Source of the DNA: Vibrio sp. Isolate34
GTDB taxonomy: Bacteria > Pseudomonadota > Gammaproteobacteria > Enterobacterales > Vibrionaceae
Direction of reading: 5' to 3'
DNA: 34,547 nucleotides
Assembly (NCBI RefSeq): GCF_022397915.1
Contig: NZ_JAKEUO010000030.1
Span: 1 to 34,547 of the forward strand
Below the pieces are notes generated by a model that did not search any database, was not told the DNA's origin, and saw nothing but the letters and a program-made list of their open reading frames with translations. Below, piece by piece: positions 25,365-34,307 of the stretch (position 1 is its first letter; each line of letters begins with the position of its first letter). A program made the position numbers and the translations under genes.

Positions 25365-25883
25365 ATGGATGTATTTTTACACTTACTTCACTCAAGCGAT
25401 GTCAGTGCTTTATTAGAGTTTGAAGTCGAAAATAGAGAGTGGTTTGAGCAGTTTGTCCCAGCTCGGGAAGACCGTTTCTATTCCAATACGGGTGTTGCCG
25501 AACAAGTCACGACCTTTCTAACAGAGTATGATAATGGCGAGATGATTCCTATGTTGATCAAAGACGCTAATGGCACTATTTGTGGGCGAATCAACGTTCG
25601 TGATATCGACCAGAACGCTGAAAGTGGAGAACTAGGTTATCGAGTGGGTCACGCATTTGGCTCTAAAGGTATTGCGTCCAAGGCGGTGAGGAAGTTACTT
25701 ATCTACTTGGCTGAGAACTCTTCCCTTAAATATGTTGATGCCTATGCGTTAGTGGGTAATGTCGGCTCAAATAAAATCTTATCCAATACAGGCTTTGAGT
25801 TAGTTGAGCGAGTTGAAAGTTACGCTGTGTTCAAAGGGAAGGATCAAGATGCTCATTATTACCGTAAAGCGTTATCTAATTAG
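25365..25883 (+). CDS. RimJ/RimL-like GNAT acetyltransferase
   Basis: The 172-residue protein resembles the ribosomal-protein alanine acetyltransferase branch of GNAT enzymes. Early residues ALLEFEVENREWFEQFVPAR match the start of that family, where a Phe/Trp-rich helix follows. The acetyl-CoA loop is YRVGHAFGSKGIASKAVRKLL, and the end has NVGSNKILSNTGFELVER, the motif-B region. It uses acetyl-CoA to modify an amine; the substrate may be an N-terminal amine or a small molecule. It is unrelated in detail to the other two GNAT proteins of the window. A terminator follows. Confidence 0.88.
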   Translation: MDVFLHLLHSSDVSALLEFEVENREWFEQFVPAREDRFYSNTGVAEQVTTFLTEYDNGEMIPMLIKDANGTICGRINVRDIDQNAESGELGYRVGHAFGSKGIASKAVRKLLIYLAENSSLKYVDAYALVGNVGSNKILSNTGFELVERVESYAVFKGKDQDAHYYRKALSN

Positions 25884-25907
25884 ATGGTTATTGGTCCAAA
25901 CACATTA

Positions 25908-25937
25908 GAAGCTGGCAGCGTCCTTCTAGCCAGCTTC
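25908..25937 (+). terminator. Rho-independent terminator after GNAT gene
   Basis: A 9-bp perfect stem GAAGCTGGC (25908-25916) / GCCAGCTTC (25929-25937) followed by GAGTCTTTTTATTT. Confidence 0.8.
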
Positions 25938-25997
25938 GAGTCTTTTTATTTCAAGGTTTAAGGTTACTTTTAGTTACGGCCACTTATAGATTTACGG

Positions 25998-26444
25998 TTA
26001 CTTCTGAGGTTTGTTACGTTCGATTACGCTAATCGCGATCGCTAAAAACAGGATGTCTTTCACTAGGAAGAAGCTAGTGACTAAGATGCCATCCGATACT
26101 TTCCAAGCATTCGGCGTTGTAATTAGGAAGCTGAGTGTCACAACAAAGATAGCCGCTGCAGCAATACCTGAATAGAAGGCAACTGTCGGCTTCTTAAATC
26201 CAACGATCAGTCCAATTGCGACAATGATCTCCGCACCACCTACCATGTTAGACACAGCTTGTACTGAGAACAGCTTGTAAAGCCAGTTCATTGCAGGATG
26301 ATTTGCGATTAACGGTTCAATGAGCATCGCTTCGGTTGGTGTAAACTTGTAAATACCAATCCAAGCGAGCACTAGTGCTACGCCAACCACTCCAAGGTTA
26401 TATCCCACATTACTCTGTTTTAAATCATAGGTTTGAACATGCAT
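25998..26444 (-). CDS. DUF417 (YkgB/RclC-like) membrane protein
   Basis: A 148-residue inner-membrane protein with four hydrophobic segments. The N-terminal GYNLGVVGVALVLAWIGIYKFTPTEA and the following PLIANHPAMNWLY are typical of DUF417. Its E. coli relatives are YkgB/RclC, which belong to the reactive-chlorine response; whether this one shares that role is unknown, since no rclR or rclA is nearby. It is a single minus-strand gene converging on the GNAT gene. Confidence 0.85.
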   Translation of the reverse strand: MHVQTYDLKQSNVGYNLGVVGVALVLAWIGIYKFTPTEAMLIEPLIANHPAMNWLYKLFSVQAVSNMVGGAEIIVAIGLIVGFKKPTVAFYSGIAAAAIFVVTLSFLITTPNAWKVSDGILVTSFFLVKDILFLAIAISVIERNKPQK

Positions 26445-26693
26445 AAAAGTACTCTATTTAATAAAATCCCTGAATATGACCGCACGAGTACAAAATTAAT
26501 TTCGCTGTGAGAATAATACTTAATCTTTTTTAGTAAGCGCTGGTTCAAGATTTCATGAATCGGCTCGAAAAGTAGCTGGTTGCAAAGGGACGCTTTAAAG
26601 CAGGAAGAGCTCCGTTTAATTTTTGTTTTCAATATTAGGAATTTGGATTAGATTACGCTGACGTAAACCCTAATCATAAGAAGAGACTCGCTC

Positions 26694-27056
26694 GTGAAAA
26701 TCCATAGAATTAACCCGACCAAACGTTGGTCTGATGTCACTGTATTTAATGGCATCGCAAGCTTTGTTGAAGTACCAGAGACGGATACATCGGCGGGAAT
26801 TAAGAGTCAGGTTCAGCAAATTTTTGATCAAGCTGAAGAAATGATGAGTTTAGTCGACAGCGATAAATCTCGCGTATTGTCGGTGACTATTTACCTAACA
26901 GATTTCGCTAACTTCGATGCACTGAATGAAGTGTGGGATTCGTGGTTCCCTGAAGGCAGCGCACCAAGCCGTGCATGTGTAAAAGCCGAACTGGCAAACC
27001 CAGAGCTATTGGTTGAGATGTCGTTTATGGTTGCTGCGGGTGAAAAGTTTCAATAA
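26694..27056 (+). CDS. Single-domain Rid (YjgF/UK114) family protein
   Basis: The product has 120 residues with a GTG start at 26694, after a GAAGAGA-type ribosome site. Motifs are KRWSDVTVFNGIASF near the N-terminus, which resembles the R-x-S-D-x-V-x-x-NG motif of one Rid branch, and PSRACVKAEL followed by LLVEMSF at the C-terminus. The residues equivalent to Arg105, Cys107 and Glu120 of RidA are all present (R93, C95, E108), so an active enamine/imine deaminase is plausible. It would act as a homotrimer in the cytosol. It is a different branch from the triple-Rid protein 2.3 kb upstream. Confidence 0.88.
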   Translation: MKIHRINPTKRWSDVTVFNGIASFVEVPETDTSAGIKSQVQQIFDQAEEMMSLVDSDKSRVLSVTIYLTDFANFDALNEVWDSWFPEGSAPSRACVKAELANPELLVEMSFMVAAGEKFQ

Positions 27057-27111
27057 GCCGAACTATCGGTAGAAATAAGCTTCGTCAATTCAAGTAACGA
27101 ACAGATAAAAC

Positions 27112-27144
27112 AAAGCCACTCAGGTGAATCACTTGAGTGGCTTT
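27112..27144. terminator. Bidirectional terminator between Rid and BCCT genes
   Basis: An 11-bp perfect stem AAAGCCACTCA (27112-27122) / TGAGTGGCTTT (27134-27144), extendable inward, is flanked by A-rich sequence on the left and CTTTTCGTTC on the right. It serves both convergent genes. Confidence 0.85.
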
Positions 27145-27183
27145 TCGTTCTATACGATACCCGAAACTAAATCGGGTTAGGTA

Positions 27184-28770
27184 TTAAGCGATGCCTTGAT
27201 CTCTTGCCATCTGCTTCGCGATCTTCGGTGCATGCCATAAACACGGTAGCAAGATGAAGGATACAGGAACGGCTGTGATCACAATGAACGACTGTAGGGC
27301 AGAAATACCGCCAGAGCCCATCGAGATAAGTGCAATAGCTACCGCACCCATGATGATACCCCAGAAGGTACGTACTGCTGCATTCGGCTCTGTTGTGCCC
27401 GTCATTACCACACTGATTGTGTAAGTCATTGAGTCACCTGTTGTCACGATGAACGTGGTCGTCAGGATAAGGAACAGAATTGCAATCAGAGTAGGGAACG
27501 GCAATTGCGCAGTAATTGCTAGAAGAACCGCCGGAAGGTTAAAGCCTTCGAACGCACTAGAAATCACACCTGGGTTCTCTAATTCAAACGCTAGACCACT
27601 ACCACCAACGATGCTGAACCAGAAACACGTTACAAGCGGTGCAACGATGCTGATAGAAACGATCATTTGGCGAATAGTACGGCCGCGTGAAATGCGAGCA
27701 ATGAAGATAGCCATCATCGGACCATAACCTAAGAACCAACCCCAGAAGAACACAGTCCAGCCACCTAGCCATGCTGTATCTTGGCGGTATAGCGCCATTG
27801 GGATGAAGTTATCGACCATTTCGCCCATCCCTTGCAGGTAGCCATCAACGATGAAGCTCGTTGGGCCAACTAGAAGGATGTAGCCGATTAGACACACAGA
27901 CAAGATGATGTTGTAACGGCTGACCAGTTGGATACCTTTATTCACGCCACTTAGTGCAGACAGCGTGTACATTGCGATAGCAAATACGATAACAACACTT
28001 TGAGTCGCAAAGCTGTCTGAAATGCCAAACAGTTCGCTTAGCGCGTAGCTGATTTGTAGGCCAAGGAAGCCGATAGGGCCGATAGTACCTGCGGCTACAG
28101 CCACGATGCTGCATGCGTCGACTACGTTACCAATCCAGCTATTGATTGCTTTGTCGCCAAGTACTGGGTAAAGCAGCGTGCGTGGCTTAAGAGGAAGACC
28201 TTTGTCGTAATGCAGGTGCATTAACACGATGGAAGACAAACCACCTAAGATTGCCCATGCAAGGAAACCCCAGTGCATGAAAGATTGTGATAGAGCATTG
28301 AACGCCATCGCTTGAGGATCTGCGTTGCCATACAGTGGCGGAGCTGAAACAAAGTGAGCAATAGGCTCTGCGGCTGCCCAGAACACACCACCGCCGGCTA
28401 GCAGCGTACATAGGACGATAGACATCCATTTAAAGGTGGTCATTTCAGGGAGGGAAAGCGTTCCTAAACGAACGTGGCCTGTGCGCCCTAGTGCAAGCAC
28501 TAAGCCGATAATAAAGTTGAGTAGTAGTAGGACTTGCCAGAAAGCACCGAACCACTTAGTTGAGTAACTAAAGCCGATGTTAACAAGTTCGGACAACACG
28601 GAGGTGTTGGTGAAAGCGAGGATGACAAAGAGGGTTAAAAAACTACCACTAAGCCAAAATACTGGGTTTCCGAGTTCCAGTTTTTCACCCAAAGATTGAG
28701 CTTTGTTGAAATTGATAGAAGTAGATTCTGCGTTGATGTTTTCGTTGGCGACTTGCGTCAAGTTGGACAT
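27184..28770 (-). CDS. BCCT-family (betaine/carnitine/choline) transporter, divergent
   Basis: A 528-residue inner-membrane carrier with about twelve helices and the BCCT signature region WTVFFWGWFLGYGPMMAIFIARISRGRTIRQM. It would take up a quaternary-ammonium or sulfonium osmolyte such as betaine, choline, carnitine or DMSP. The substrate-site segments differ from BetP-like proteins: the Gly-rich stretch reads LAGGGVFWAAAEP and the aromatic box has Phe-Leu-Gly-Tyr in place of the usual Trp-Trp-Ile-Ser-Trp. Substrate and coupling ion may therefore differ. The start is set at ATG 28770 (MSNLTQ); an upstream ATG at 28818 adds 16 residues. It is divergent from the chitinase gene and expressed alone. 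Confidence 0.9.
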   Translation of the reverse strand: MSNLTQVANENINAESTSINFNKAQSLGEKLELGNPVFWLSGSFLTLFVILAFTNTSVLSELVNIGFSYSTKWFGAFWQVLLLLNFIIGLVLALGRTGHVRLGTLSLPEMTTFKWMSIVLCTLLAGGGVFWAAAEPIAHFVSAPPLYGNADPQAMAFNALSQSFMHWGFLAWAILGGLSSIVLMHLHYDKGLPLKPRTLLYPVLGDKAINSWIGNVVDACSIVAVAAGTIGPIGFLGLQISYALSELFGISDSFATQSVVIVFAIAMYTLSALSGVNKGIQLVSRYNIILSVCLIGYILLVGPTSFIVDGYLQGMGEMVDNFIPMALYRQDTAWLGGWTVFFWGWFLGYGPMMAIFIARISRGRTIRQMIVSISIVAPLVTCFWFSIVGGSGLAFELENPGVISSAFEGFNLPAVLLAITAQLPFPTLIAILFLILTTTFIVTTGDSMTYTISVVMTGTTEPNAAVRTFWGIIMGAVAIALISMGSGGISALQSFIVITAVPVSFILLPCLWHAPKIAKQMARDQGIA

Positions 28771-29220
28771 TATTTCTTCGCTATATTTGGCTCTTTCAAG
28801 CCTATGTATTTCTCCCACACTTGCATAGAAATGTGAGTTTCGTCAAAAAAGCCGCCGATACTAACACATTTGTTATCAAAAAGTGGGCGAATTCCCAAAA
28901 GAAAACCAAATCATCTATAAATCTCTACTTTTTGGTTAGTTTTAATGCGAATTTTTTCTCAAACCTGAATCACATTTCCGATTTTTGAGACATTATTTTT
29001 TAGCTTTCCGAAATAAATTAATATTAGTTGTTGGTGCAAAATAAGTGTCGACTCATTGCATGCTATAAACAAATTAATGCGAGTCATTTTATAAATACCG
29101 AATATTTTAGGTGTTTAATTGGCGCTGTTACCTACAGTTGTTTTGCGAAGAGATTTAAGTGGTGAGGAAAATGCCATTTAGATTAAACATCTTGAAACAA
29201 CAACTTAAGGGATAGCTAAC
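28771..29220. other. Divergent AT-rich control region between BCCT and chitinase genes
   Basis: About 450 bases, or 400 if the longer BCCT start is used. It is strongly AT-rich and no gene is visible. It should hold promoters for both genes. TTAAGGGA at about 29208-29215 is the chitinase ribosome site. No specific operator was recognised. Confidence 0.5.
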
Positions 29221-32200
29221 ATGCACCTAAACCAAGGAAGAGCGGCCAAGAAGGTTTTTACACTCAGTACTCTCACCGCGTCATGCTTAATGGCGTTCAA
29301 CAGTTATGCGGCTGTTGATTGTTCAACGTTAGAAACGTGGGACTCTGCCACGGTTTACACCGGTGGTGATCAGGTTTCACATGACGGCAGCGCGTACTCA
29401 GCGAATTACTGGAATCAAAACAACAATCCGAGCCAATTTGAAGGTGATTACGCACAGTGGAAAAAACTGGATGTGTGCAGCGGTAATGGAGGCGGCGGTA
29501 CACCAAATGAAGCGCCAACCGCCTCGTTAACAGCGCCAACCGCATCCGATGTGATTGTTGAAGGCGATAATGTGGTACTTAGCGCAACAGCACTGGACTC
29601 TGATGGCAGTGTCGCTTCGGTAGAATTTTTTGTTGATGGTTCGTCGGTTGCAGTAGTGACAGCGGCACCATTTGAGGCGGCTTGGGCTGCAACGTCTGGT
29701 AACCATCAAGTTTCAGTTGTTGCAACGGATAATGAAGGCGCAGAAAGTGTTGCAAGCGCGGTTTCTGTTTCTGTTGATTCAGCACAACCAGGTAATGAAG
29801 CACCGACAGTTTCAGTAGCACTTTCAGCGACATCTGTTGATGTTGGTGGTGTAGTTACACTGACAGCAACGGCAGCAGACAGCGATGGCACGGTTGATAA
29901 GGTTGATTTCTACGTAGCGGGTGCTCTTGTGGGTACAGCAGCGACAAGCCCATACACGCTAGATTACACAACCACTCAAGCAGGCTCTTTAGCGGTTTAC
30001 GCTAAAGCGACAGACAACCAAGGCGCAACGGCGGACTCTACACAGGCTTCTTTGACGGTGAATGGCGCGCCAACGGTGAGCACATGTCGCCCTGATGGCT
30101 TGTATCAAACGCAAGGTGTCGATGTCCCTTACTGTACGATTTACGATGATGAAGGCCGTGAGAAAATGGGTGCGGATCACCCTCGCCGTGTGATTGGTTA
30201 CTTCACCAGTTGGCGTGCAGGGGATGATCCACAAGCCGCTTACTTAGTAAATGACATCCCTTGGGAACAACTTACACACATTAACTACGCGTTCGTGAGC
30301 ATTGGTTCAGACGGCAAAGTAAATGTGGGTGATGTAAACGATCCTGAAAACGCAGCTGTCGGTAAAGAGTGGCCGGGCGTGGAAGTTGATCCTGCATTAG
30401 GTTTTAAAGGTCACTTTGGTGCACTCGCAACCGCGAAGAAAAAACACGGTGTTAAAACGTTAATCTCAATCGGTGGTTGGGCTGAAACAGGCGGTCACTT
30501 CGCGACTGACGGCAGTCGAGTTGCTGATGGTGGTTTCTACACCATGACGACTAATGCTGACGGTTCTATTAACCATCAAGGTATCGAAACATTCGCGACT
30601 TCAGCGGTTGAAATGCTTCGTAAATACCAGTTCGACGGCCTAGATATTGACTACGAATACCCAACCTCAATGGCGGGTGCTGGTAACCCATACGACAAAG
30701 ACTTCATGGAACCACGTCGTCAGTACCTATGGGCTTCGTACCAAGTATTGATGAAAGTGCTGCGTGAGAAGCTTGATGTGGCGTCTGCGGAAGATGGCAA
30801 TCATTACATGTTAACTATCGCGGCTCCTTCTTCTGGTTACCTATTGCGCGGTATGGAAACATTCGATGTCACCAAGTATCTCGATTACGTAAACATCATG
30901 TCTTACGACCTTCACGGTGCGTGGAACGATCATGTTGGTCACAACGCTGCCTTGTTTGATACAGGCAAAGATTCAGAGTTAGCACAGTGGAACGTTTACG
31001 GCACTGCGGCTTACGGTGGTATCGGTTACCTGAACACGGATTGGGCTTACCATTACTTCCGCGGCTCTATGCCAGCAGGTCGTATTAACATCGGTGTGCC
31101 TTATTATACGCGTGGTTGGCAAGGTGTAACGGGTGGCGAGAATGGTCTTTGGGGTCGAGCTGCGCTACCAAATCAATCTGAATGTGCTGCTGGTACAGGC
31201 GAAGGCGAGAAGAACAACTGTGGCCATGGCGCAATTGGTATCGACAACATGTGGCATGACACCGATCCGAAAGGCAACGAAATGGGCGCGGGTTCCAACC
31301 CAATGTGGCACGCGAAGAACCTAGAGAAAGGTATTTGGGGTTCTTATGCGGATGCTTACAAGCTTGATCCTGTCAACGATCCAACGGATGTTCTAACGGG
31401 CACTTACACGCGTAACTACGATAGTGTCGCGGTTGCACCTTGGCTGTGGAATGCAGAGAAGGGCGTATTCCTTTCTACAGAAGATAAGCAGTCTATCGAT
31501 GTGAAATCGGACTACGTTATCGATAAAGAAATCGGTGGCATCATGTTCTGGGAACTCGCAGGGGATTATAACTGTTATGTACTCGATGCGAGCGGCAACC
31601 GAACTTCAATCGATACCACTGAGCAAGCATGTAACAGCGGTAACGGTGAGTTCCATATGGGTAACACAATGACGAAAGCTATCTACGATAAGTTTAAGTC
31701 TGCAACCCCATATGGAAACAAAGTCGCGACGGGTGCTATCCCAACAGAAGCCTTAGATATCTCGGTATCGGTTGGTGGCTTCAAAGTCGGTGACCAAAAC
31801 TACCCAATCAACCCTAAGATCACGTTCACGAACAACACAGGGCAAGCACTTCCGGGCGGAACTGAGTTCCAATTCGATATCCCAGTGTCAGCTCCTGATA
31901 ACGCGAAAGATCAATCAGGCGGTGGTTTGTCTGTGATTGCTTCAGGTCATACTCGTGCAGATAACATCGGCGGATTAGACGGTACTATGCACCGCGTAGC
32001 GTTCACGTTGCCTGCATGGGAAGATCTTCCTGCTGGTGGTGTGTATGAACTAGACATGGTGTATTACTTGCCAATTTCAGGCCCTGCAAACTATGAAGTG
32101 AGCGTGAATGGCGTCGATTATGCCTTTAGCTTTGAGCAACCCGATCTACCATTAGGTGATATCAGTTCTGGTGGTGGTAACCCTGGCGATGGTGGCACAA

Positions 32201-32388
32201 ACCCTGGTACGTGTGACACTGCAGGTTTAACGGTTTACCCGGATCTACCTCAGAAAGATTGGGCAGGTAATCCAAGCCATGCAAACACAGGTGACCAAGT
32301 CGTTCACAACGGCAGTATTTACCAAGCTAACTGGTGGACAAGCTCTGAACCGGGTAGCGACGGTAGCTGGACTCAGGTTTGTTCTTAA
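29221..32388 (+). CDS. Secreted multi-domain GH18 chitinase with a CBM5/12 at each end
   Basis: A 1055-residue exported endochitinase. Order: signal peptide (1-31, ending SYA), CBM5/12 chitin-binding module (about 34-87), two immunoglobulin-like Big-type domains (about 97-187 and 194-283), a GH18 TIM barrel (about 310-835), a ChiC-type C-terminal chitinase domain (about 845-985), a Gly-rich linker (GGGNPGDGGTNPG) and a second CBM5/12 (about 998-1055). The catalytic motif FDGLDIDYEYP places the acid at E479 with D475 and D477. MSYDLHG and the SIGGW motif also fit GH18. It hydrolyses chitin outside the cell; the two binding modules should let it bridge chitin surfaces. Single-gene unit on the plus strand. 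Confidence 0.95.
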   Translation: MHLNQGRAAKKVFTLSTLTASCLMAFNSYAAVDCSTLETWDSATVYTGGDQVSHDGSAYSANYWNQNNNPSQFEGDYAQWKKLDVCSGNGGGGTPNEAPTASLTAPTASDVIVEGDNVVLSATALDSDGSVASVEFFVDGSSVAVVTAAPFEAAWAATSGNHQVSVVATDNEGAESVASAVSVSVDSAQPGNEAPTVSVALSATSVDVGGVVTLTATAADSDGTVDKVDFYVAGALVGTAATSPYTLDYTTTQAGSLAVYAKATDNQGATADSTQASLTVNGAPTVSTCRPDGLYQTQGVDVPYCTIYDDEGREKMGADHPRRVIGYFTSWRAGDDPQAAYLVNDIPWEQLTHINYAFVSIGSDGKVNVGDVNDPENAAVGKEWPGVEVDPALGFKGHFGALATAKKKHGVKTLISIGGWAETGGHFATDGSRVADGGFYTMTTNADGSINHQGIETFATSAVEMLRKYQFDGLDIDYEYPTSMAGAGNPYDKDFMEPRRQYLWASYQVLMKVLREKLDVASAEDGNHYMLTIAAPSSGYLLRGMETFDVTKYLDYVNIMSYDLHGAWNDHVGHNAALFDTGKDSELAQWNVYGTAAYGGIGYLNTDWAYHYFRGSMPAGRINIGVPYYTRGWQGVTGGENGLWGRAALPNQSECAAGTGEGEKNNCGHGAIGIDNMWHDTDPKGNEMGAGSNPMWHAKNLEKGIWGSYADAYKLDPVNDPTDVLTGTYTRNYDSVAVAPWLWNAEKGVFLSTEDKQSIDVKSDYVIDKEIGGIMFWELAGDYNCYVLDASGNRTSIDTTEQACNSGNGEFHMGNTMTKAIYDKFKSATPYGNKVATGAIPTEALDISVSVGGFKVGDQNYPINPKITFTNNTGQALPGGTEFQFDIPVSAPDNAKDQSGGGLSVIASGHTRADNIGGLDGTMHRVAFTLPAWEDLPAGGVYELDMVYYLPISGPANYEVSVNGVDYAFSFEQPDLPLGDISSGGGNPGDGGTNPGTCDTAGLTVYPDLPQKDWAGNPSHANTGDQVVHNGSIYQANWWTSSEPGSDGSWTQVCS

Positions 32389-32762
32389 TAAAGACGAAAT
32401 GGGTTAAACCAATACGTTAATAGTGCAGTACACGACTGTTGGATAAGTGAGTGTAAGAACGCATTCAAACACCGTGTACTGAGTTTAAACAAGGCGAAAG
32501 GCAATGATGAAAGATAACAAATACGAATGGTTTTGAGTCTATTTATCAGTATCTTAGTGTGATTTAAACATACAACTCAAACGTAAAATCAAAACGCCGA
32601 ACTGAATTCAGTTCGGCGTTTTTGCTATAAGTCACAGATTGCGTATAGAAATCTCTCAAAATATCGACACTCGTTCAGTAAAAAACACAACTATGATATA
32701 AAACAGTCTGTTTATCACAAAAACAATAGCGTTCCCTAAAATTAAAAAGCTACGGGGTCATT
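32389..32762. other. Intergenic region between chitinase and diguanylate cyclase genes
   Basis: A stretch of 374 bases. It contains one strong terminator (32591-32622) and, to its right, the AT-rich promoter region of the cyclase gene. A ten-codon open frame near 32504 is too short to support. Confidence 0.6.
32591..32622. terminator. Strong terminator, perfect 32-base palindrome
   Basis: AAAACGCCGAACTGAA (32591-32606) and TTCAGTTCGGCGTTTT (32607-32622) form a perfect inverted repeat containing an EcoRI-type GAATTC at its centre. It is followed by one more T and then GC. It lies 203 bases after the chitinase stop. Confidence 0.85.
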
Positions 32763-34226
32763 TTGAAAGTCAGGCGTAATTACATTCTTAGTTTTTCAAT
32801 TGTACTGGCCGTAGTTTCTTTGATCCTGTCTGCTGTTCAGTTCAACCGAACGAAAGAATCACTATTAGAATCCAATCAGTTCTTCTTTCGTACCATTGTG
32901 AACGCGAGCTATGACATCGTAGATACCACAGTCAACGAAGCGATAAGAACATATCTCAAAGGTGTGACTGATACCGTCACTTCTCATACTGTGCGTGTCA
33001 ATCCAGAACAAGAAGTCGATGAGGTCATCCGAATTGCCAATGAGTTGGTGATTGGAGAGTCAGGCTATATCTATCTAATGTCGCCTCAAGGTGTTCACCT
33101 TTACCACCCGTTCCTAGAAGGGCAAAATCGTGCACACCTAACCCATATCCAACAGCAATTGAGTCTAAAATCAGGAATGACCCAGTATTCTCACGCCAAT
33201 CCACATGAAGTCGGTAAACGTGCGAAGGTTGCATATTCAGTGAGGCTACCGAGTGGTAACACATTAGTGGCGACCACTTATAAAGATGAACTGATGTATC
33301 TGGTTGATCTTGAAGCGCTTAAAGACAAGTTGAGAAAGTACTCCTATGGCGATAGTGGTTATGTGTATATCGTTGATTTACAGGGTGAGTTAGTTCTTCA
33401 ACCCCATTTTGAACACCAGCATTTAAAAGCCTTGATTGAAGACTCTTCAGAGTTGTTGCTCTATAAGGTTGTGGCTGAACCAGAAGGCCACTTTAGCTAC
33501 TCAATCTCCACGGAAGATGGCACGACAAGCAAAAACATCTTCTATAAGTTTTACCCATATCTGAACTGGGTTATTTCAGCGGGTGTGTTAGAACAAGAGC
33601 TCAACAAAAATCACAGCTTGTTGCTGGCAAGTTTGATGACGTTGGTGTTTAGCCTGCTGAGTATTATTGTGGTTCTGGTCCTTTACCTGCGGCACCGTCA
33701 CCTAAAGGTTTTAGATGTGGCGAGCCGTGATTATCTTACTGGATTGCACAGGAGACGCAGTTTCCTTGAGCAGATTAAGTTGAGGATATCGGATAACTCG
33801 CCTTATCCATTGCAAGGTGTTGGCGTCATTCTATTGGATATTGACCATTTTAAATCAGTGAACGACCTACACGGACATGCGCAGGGTGATAGGGTGATTT
33901 GTGCCGTCGCAAAAACCTTGAAGCAGTTTACAAGTAACCATCGCTTGATTGCTCGTTATGGTGGAGAAGAGTTTATTCTGGTGACGTTTGACTGTGATGA
34001 GCGTCAGCTGTTCGAATTGTCAGAAGCGTTAAGACACAGAGTCGAACAAATACAAGGTTTGGTGTCACCAGTCACAGTGAGTGCAGGGTGTTGTTATGCT
34101 CAGGTGTTGTTTCAGATAGAAGGCACGATCGAAAAGGCCGACAAAGCACTTTACCAAGCTAAAGAGAGTGGCCGTAATAACACTCAGATGTATCGAGAGA
34201 ACGAATATCGCATTGCTTATACTTGA
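32763..34226 (+). CDS. Membrane diguanylate cyclase, tandem Cache sensor plus GGDEF
   Basis: This 487-residue inner-membrane enzyme makes cyclic di-GMP. A first helix (about 7-27) and a second (about 283-306) bracket a periplasmic sensor with two Cache-type repeats: GESGYIYLMSPQGVHLYHP and GDSGYVYIVDLQGELVLQP. The cytosolic GGDEF domain has RDYLTGLHRRRSF, LLDIDHFKSVNDLHGH and the active-site loop GGEEF (400-404). The inhibitory RxxD site, expected just before the loop, reads SNHR, so feedback inhibition by product is probably absent. The start is TTG at 32763, behind a GGGG ribosome-like stretch. The ligand is not known; the position behind a chitinase makes a chitin-related cue possible but unproven. 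Confidence 0.9.
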   Translation: MKVRRNYILSFSIVLAVVSLILSAVQFNRTKESLLESNQFFFRTIVNASYDIVDTTVNEAIRTYLKGVTDTVTSHTVRVNPEQEVDEVIRIANELVIGESGYIYLMSPQGVHLYHPFLEGQNRAHLTHIQQQLSLKSGMTQYSHANPHEVGKRAKVAYSVRLPSGNTLVATTYKDELMYLVDLEALKDKLRKYSYGDSGYVYIVDLQGELVLQPHFEHQHLKALIEDSSELLLYKVVAEPEGHFSYSISTEDGTTSKNIFYKFYPYLNWVISAGVLEQELNKNHSLLLASLMTLVFSLLSIIVVLVLYLRHRHLKVLDVASRDYLTGLHRRRSFLEQIKLRISDNSPYPLQGVGVILLDIDHFKSVNDLHGHAQGDRVICAVAKTLKQFTSNHRLIARYGGEEFILVTFDCDERQLFELSEALRHRVEQIQGLVSPVTVSAGCCYAQVLFQIEGTIEKADKALYQAKESGRNNTQMYRENEYRIAYT

Positions 34227-34307
34227 TGCACTTTCAACGGGGTCGTTTGAAGGCAGCTTTTAAAACGACAGATCAAGCGATTGATAAACGACAGACATAA
34301 AAAAGGT

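Noticed and set aside
26420..26632. 70-residue minus-strand frame upstream of the DUF417 gene
   Set aside because: It overlaps the DUF417 start, has unlikely composition and no ribosome site; it is better read as promoter or leader sequence.
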